DNA of 64,000 nt from Vibrio atypicus (lineage in GTDB: Bacteria; Pseudomonadota; Gammaproteobacteria; Enterobacterales; Vibrionaceae), in the NCBI RefSeq assembly GCF_009811315.1, contig NZ_BLID01000006.1:124001-188000 (forward strand). The letters run 5' to 3'. The notes under the pieces are model-generated. The model saw only the letters and a program-made list of their open reading frames with translations, made no database searches and had not been told where the DNA came from. The position numbers were made by a program, and so were the translations under genes. Position 1 is the stretch's first letter; each line of letters starts with the position of its first letter. Shown here in pieces: positions 61,559-64,000 of the stretch.

Positions 61559-62157
61559 TACGCTTCACCGAATTTGGAGTAGTGAAGCGTCGGTAAAGTG
61601 ATCATGGGTTCAGCGACTTCCCAAGCCAGCGCTTTACCTGATAGGTTAAGAATGATCTCGATAGCAAACTCTAGAGCTGTCCCCGGGCCTTGGCTAGTGA
61701 GCAGGTTATGGTTTACATCATAAGTGACGCGTTTTACTCGCCATAATTTATCCGCAATGTGCTGCTGAAAGCTTGGGTGGCAAGTCATTAGAGCTTCTGG
61801 GTAGAGATTATGGTGAGCTAGAACCAGAGCAGGGGCGGCGCAAATGGCAGCAACCAGTTTGCTTTCGTACATTTGTTGTCGAACAATCTCAACTAAAACG
61901 GTGCTATCTCGGAAAGTTTCAGCGCCACCTACGCCACCAGGAAGGATGACAGCATCAAACTCATCATCTGCAATATCGACCAACTTGCAGTCAGCAGTCA
62001 AAGTGATATTACGAGAGCCTTTCATGGTTAATTGACCATCGAAATCAGCACTGGCGACCACGACGTCATATCCGGCGCGAACCATAATATCGATAATGGT
62101 TACCGCTTCCATTTCTTCGGTGCCAGGGGCGATAGGGATTAGTACTTTTTTACTCAT
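61558..62157 (-). CDS. yajL: Protein deglycase/chaperone YajL (DJ-1/ThiJ family)
   Basis: 199 residues from MSKKVLIPIAPGTEEMEA. The nucleophile elbow AAICAAPALVLAH carries Cys106, with Glu14/15 in the N-terminal motif. YajL/DJ-1 proteins protect against oxidative and glyoxal stress; the activity is debated. The frame is open upstream to 62220, but that part overlaps panE; ATG 62157 overlaps the panE end by eight bases. Confidence 0.9.
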   Translation of the reverse strand: MSKKVLIPIAPGTEEMEAVTIIDIMVRAGYDVVVASADFDGQLTMKGSRNITLTADCKLVDIADDEFDAVILPGGVGGAETFRDSTVLVEIVRQQMYESKLVAAICAAPALVLAHHNLYPEALMTCHPSFQQHIADKLWRVKRVTYDVNHNLLTSQGPGTALEFAIEIILNLSGKALAWEVAEPMITLPTLHYSKFGEA

Positions 62158-63040
62158 GATTCCAGCTCTGTTCAATTTGTTTAATCTGTTGGTATAAGGC
62201 TGTATTTTCAGTTGCCGCAATATTGTGATGCTTGGCTTTATGCAGCAAATAGCCAGTAATGAAATCTATCTCAGTAGCACGGCGATGAAAAACATCTTGC
62301 TGCATAGAGGAGTGATTTTTTGCTGTTAACTCAATGACTTTGAAAATGCTATCTTCAAGTTGTTTTTTCGACAACCTTATCTCTTCTGCCGTTAGGATTT
62401 GTGATACTTCATCGATAACTCTGCTTAACAGTAGGGAAAACTCTTCTTGAGCCAGAGTTCCGTTAGTCACTTGATGAATTGCAGTAAGAGGGTTGATAGC
62501 ACAGTTGATGGCTAACTTATGCCACAACGCATGAAGGATATCGTGATTCCACTTTACCTCAGGCAGTGCATGTTGAAAGACCTCTTCGAGGAACGCGCAC
62601 TGTTTACCTTTATCATTGTAGCCACCTAACTGGGTTGTACCTAATCCCGTATGTAAGACACGTTGAGATGATTCTCGGTAAGCGCCATGGGTGGTTGTCG
62701 CAAGTAATAATGGATTGTTAGGCAGGAACTCAATCACATCTTCTGCCGTACCCATGCCATTGTGCATTAACATGATCATACAATCCGGAGATATCTGAGG
62801 CAGCAGAGGCGTGAGAGCAGTTATCACGTGTGGTGCTTTGACCGTAACTAATAGTAAGTCGGCATCTTGAATGCTTTGCTTATCATTGTTAGCAAATAGC
62901 GCTGCATTATACTGATCGACTTGAATCGAAAGCTGTTTGGCCGATTGCCTTGAGCAGAGAGAAACGGAGTGCCCAGCATGGAGGAATGCATTCGCCCAAA
63001 GCGAACCAACCGCTCCGGGACCGAGTATCACGATGTTCAT
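62150..63040 (-). CDS. panE: 2-dehydropantoate 2-reductase PanE
   Basis: 296 residues. The NADPH loop is MNIVILGPGAVGSLWANAF, with VTVKAPHV, LMHNGMGTAEDV and the LWHKLAINCAINPLTAIHQVTNG active-site lysine region. It reduces ketopantoate to pantoate for coenzyme A. It is first of panE-yajL-csdA, which overlap by a few bases and form an operon. Confidence 0.94.
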   Translation of the reverse strand: MNIVILGPGAVGSLWANAFLHAGHSVSLCSRQSAKQLSIQVDQYNAALFANNDKQSIQDADLLLVTVKAPHVITALTPLLPQISPDCMIMLMHNGMGTAEDVIEFLPNNPLLLATTTHGAYRESSQRVLHTGLGTTQLGGYNDKGKQCAFLEEVFQHALPEVKWNHDILHALWHKLAINCAINPLTAIHQVTNGTLAQEEFSLLLSRVIDEVSQILTAEEIRLSKKQLEDSIFKVIELTAKNHSSMQQDVFHRRATEIDFITGYLLHKAKHHNIAATENTALYQQIKQIEQSWNHE

Positions 63041-63095
63041 GAGTTCAAGCTAAAAATGGATTTGCAGAAAGGATAAGGGTATCAAGGTGGAATGC

Positions 63096-63125
63096 AAACA
63101 AAAATGGCACCCGAAGGTGCCATTT
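63096..63125 (-). terminator. Rho-independent terminator of ompK
   Basis: AAATGGCACC (63102-63111), loop CGAA, GGTGCCATTT (63116-63125); on the minus strand followed by TT-G-TTT. Confidence 0.9.
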
Positions 63126-63143
63126 AACAAGTCATACTTCCAA

Positions 63144-63929
63144 TTAGAAGTTGTACTGTACGCGGTAGATTAGAATGTCTTGGTAATCACGACGCGCTAG
63201 TTTGTTCACTGTGTAACGGTAAAGAATACCTGTTGACCAATCTTGAGTAACATTCCACATTGCGTTGATGCTACCGTTCAAGCCCCAGCTTTCAGAACCT
63301 TCGCCATTACCCATGTAAGTGCTTTGAAGATCTGCATATTCATCGTTGCGAGCGAATTCTAGTTCATTCCATGTTGAGAATGTAAAGTTTTGACCAGCGA
63401 TGTCAGTGTTGTAGTAACCAACGTAACCAAACATACCGCCGTTGTTACCGCTGATACCACCTTCAGTGTTTACTTGGTGAAGACCTAGGAATGGAGTGAA
63501 GCCCCAACCGTCGCCTTTAAGACCAGTATAACCAAGACCTAGAACACGGTTTTGCTCATGTAGAACTGGGCCTTTGTCTTTATCAGTATTGTAAACTTGT
63601 GCGTATAGAGATACACCAGACTCAGTTAGATTGTAGTGAATCGTACCTTTGAGTGAAGCACCACGGTCATCACCTGCACGATCAACACCTTCGTAGTCGT
63701 AGAAGCCGTAGATTTGCCCCCAATCGAATACCGCACCACCTTCGATACCGACTACCGCTTGGTTACGTTCTGAGATTTCTTGATCAAAGTTTGAAGCGTC
63801 ATTACCAATACCGTGGTCCCATGATTGGTAGTCTACATACATGCTACCGAAACCGAAAAGATATTCTGCTTGTGCTGGTACTGCTGATACTGCTGCCACA
63901 ACACCAAGAGCTAGAAGTGATTTACGCAT
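63144..63929 (-). CDS. ompK: Outer membrane protein OmpK (Tsx-like nucleoside channel family)
   Basis: 261 residues. A signal peptide (MRKSLLALGVVAAVSAVPAQA, cleaved before EYLFGF) and a C-terminal aromatic (QYNF) mark a beta barrel. The YLFGFGSMYVDYQSWDHGIGNDASNFDQ start and WGQIYGFYDYEGVDRA block are those of vibrio OmpK, known as the receptor of phage KVP40 and related to Tsx channels. It stands alone with its own terminator. A nucleoside uptake role is an inference. Confidence 0.93.
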   Translation of the reverse strand: MRKSLLALGVVAAVSAVPAQAEYLFGFGSMYVDYQSWDHGIGNDASNFDQEISERNQAVVGIEGGAVFDWGQIYGFYDYEGVDRAGDDRGASLKGTIHYNLTESGVSLYAQVYNTDKDKGPVLHEQNRVLGLGYTGLKGDGWGFTPFLGLHQVNTEGGISGNNGGMFGYVGYYNTDIAGQNFTFSTWNELEFARNDEYADLQSTYMGNGEGSESWGLNGSINAMWNVTQDWSTGILYRYTVNKLARRDYQDILIYRVQYNF

Positions 63930-64000
63930 AGTGGAACTCTCTATGTTTGTTAATTCAATTATTCATTGGATATTTGTTTAATTGCACAATCTTTAGCCGT
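63930..64000. other. Upstream end of the ompK region
   Basis: 71 bases at the right edge of the window. They hold the ompK ribosome site (AGAG on the minus strand) and perhaps part of its promoter; no other feature is seen. Confidence 0.3.

Overview
The window is a stretch of chromosomal core genome from a gammaproteobacterium of the family Vibrionaceae, most probably a Vibrio. The reasons are gene content and order: an ompK-type vibriophage-receptor porin, a DUF3545 protein, a PlzC-like PilZ protein lying between serB and radA, and the order degQ-zapG-zapE-rplM-rpsI-petABC-sspAB. Composition is uniform and I see no prophage, transposase, integrase, CRISPR array, tRNA or rRNA. The species cannot be fixed from the sequence alone.

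Layout. 1-7300 holds degQ (partial, reverse), zapG (reverse), then zapE, rplM-rpsI, petABC and sspAB (forward). 7369-10702 is a reverse envelope operon, lpoA-yraN-diaA-dolP, back to back with forward rsmI. 11881-12356 is the RNase P RNA gene with its own promoter and terminator. 12500-29035 is the division and cell wall (dcw) cluster, rsmH-ftsL-ftsI-murE-murF-mraY-murD-ftsW-murG-murC-ftsQ-ftsA-ftsZ-lpxC, without mraZ at its head and without ddl before ftsQ. 29450-33674 is secA, mutT and dapB; 34157-38543 is carAB. 38733-40820 holds a TSUP permease overlapping tail to tail with a LysR regulator, then grcA. 41144-47837 mixes DNA repair (nfo, ung), a hemerythrin protein, DUF3545, a sodium:amino-acid symporter, yaaA, a 48-residue ORF and a TatD-type hydrolase. 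48042-54550 is the nucleoside region (nupC, a XapX protein, deoC-deoA-deoB-deoD). 54655-63929 has ytjB, serB, plzC, radA, a cysteine desulfurase, yajL, panE and ompK.

How the genes work together. PetABC passes quinol electrons to cytochrome c. The dcw block makes UDP-MurNAc-pentapeptide and lipid II and assembles the FtsZ ring; LpoA activates PBP1A in the same wall. NupC imports nucleosides; DeoD and DeoA cleave them, DeoB moves phosphate from C1 to C5 of the pentose, and DeoC splits deoxyribose-5-phosphate. OmpK, of the Tsx-like family, may be an outer-membrane entry for such solutes. CarAB supplies carbamoyl phosphate for pyrimidines and arginine. FNR-type control of grcA points to facultative anaerobic life.

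The unexplained signals are in RNA and intergenic DNA rather than in proteins: a threefold repeat in the P3 arm of RNase P RNA, a candidate terminated small RNA before the XapX gene, hairpins over the start regions of a 34-residue ORF and of ung, an element with two mutually exclusive pairings before the symporter gene, a perfect 16-bp palindrome before secA, and two ERIC-type repeats. I found no convincing new multi-gene system.
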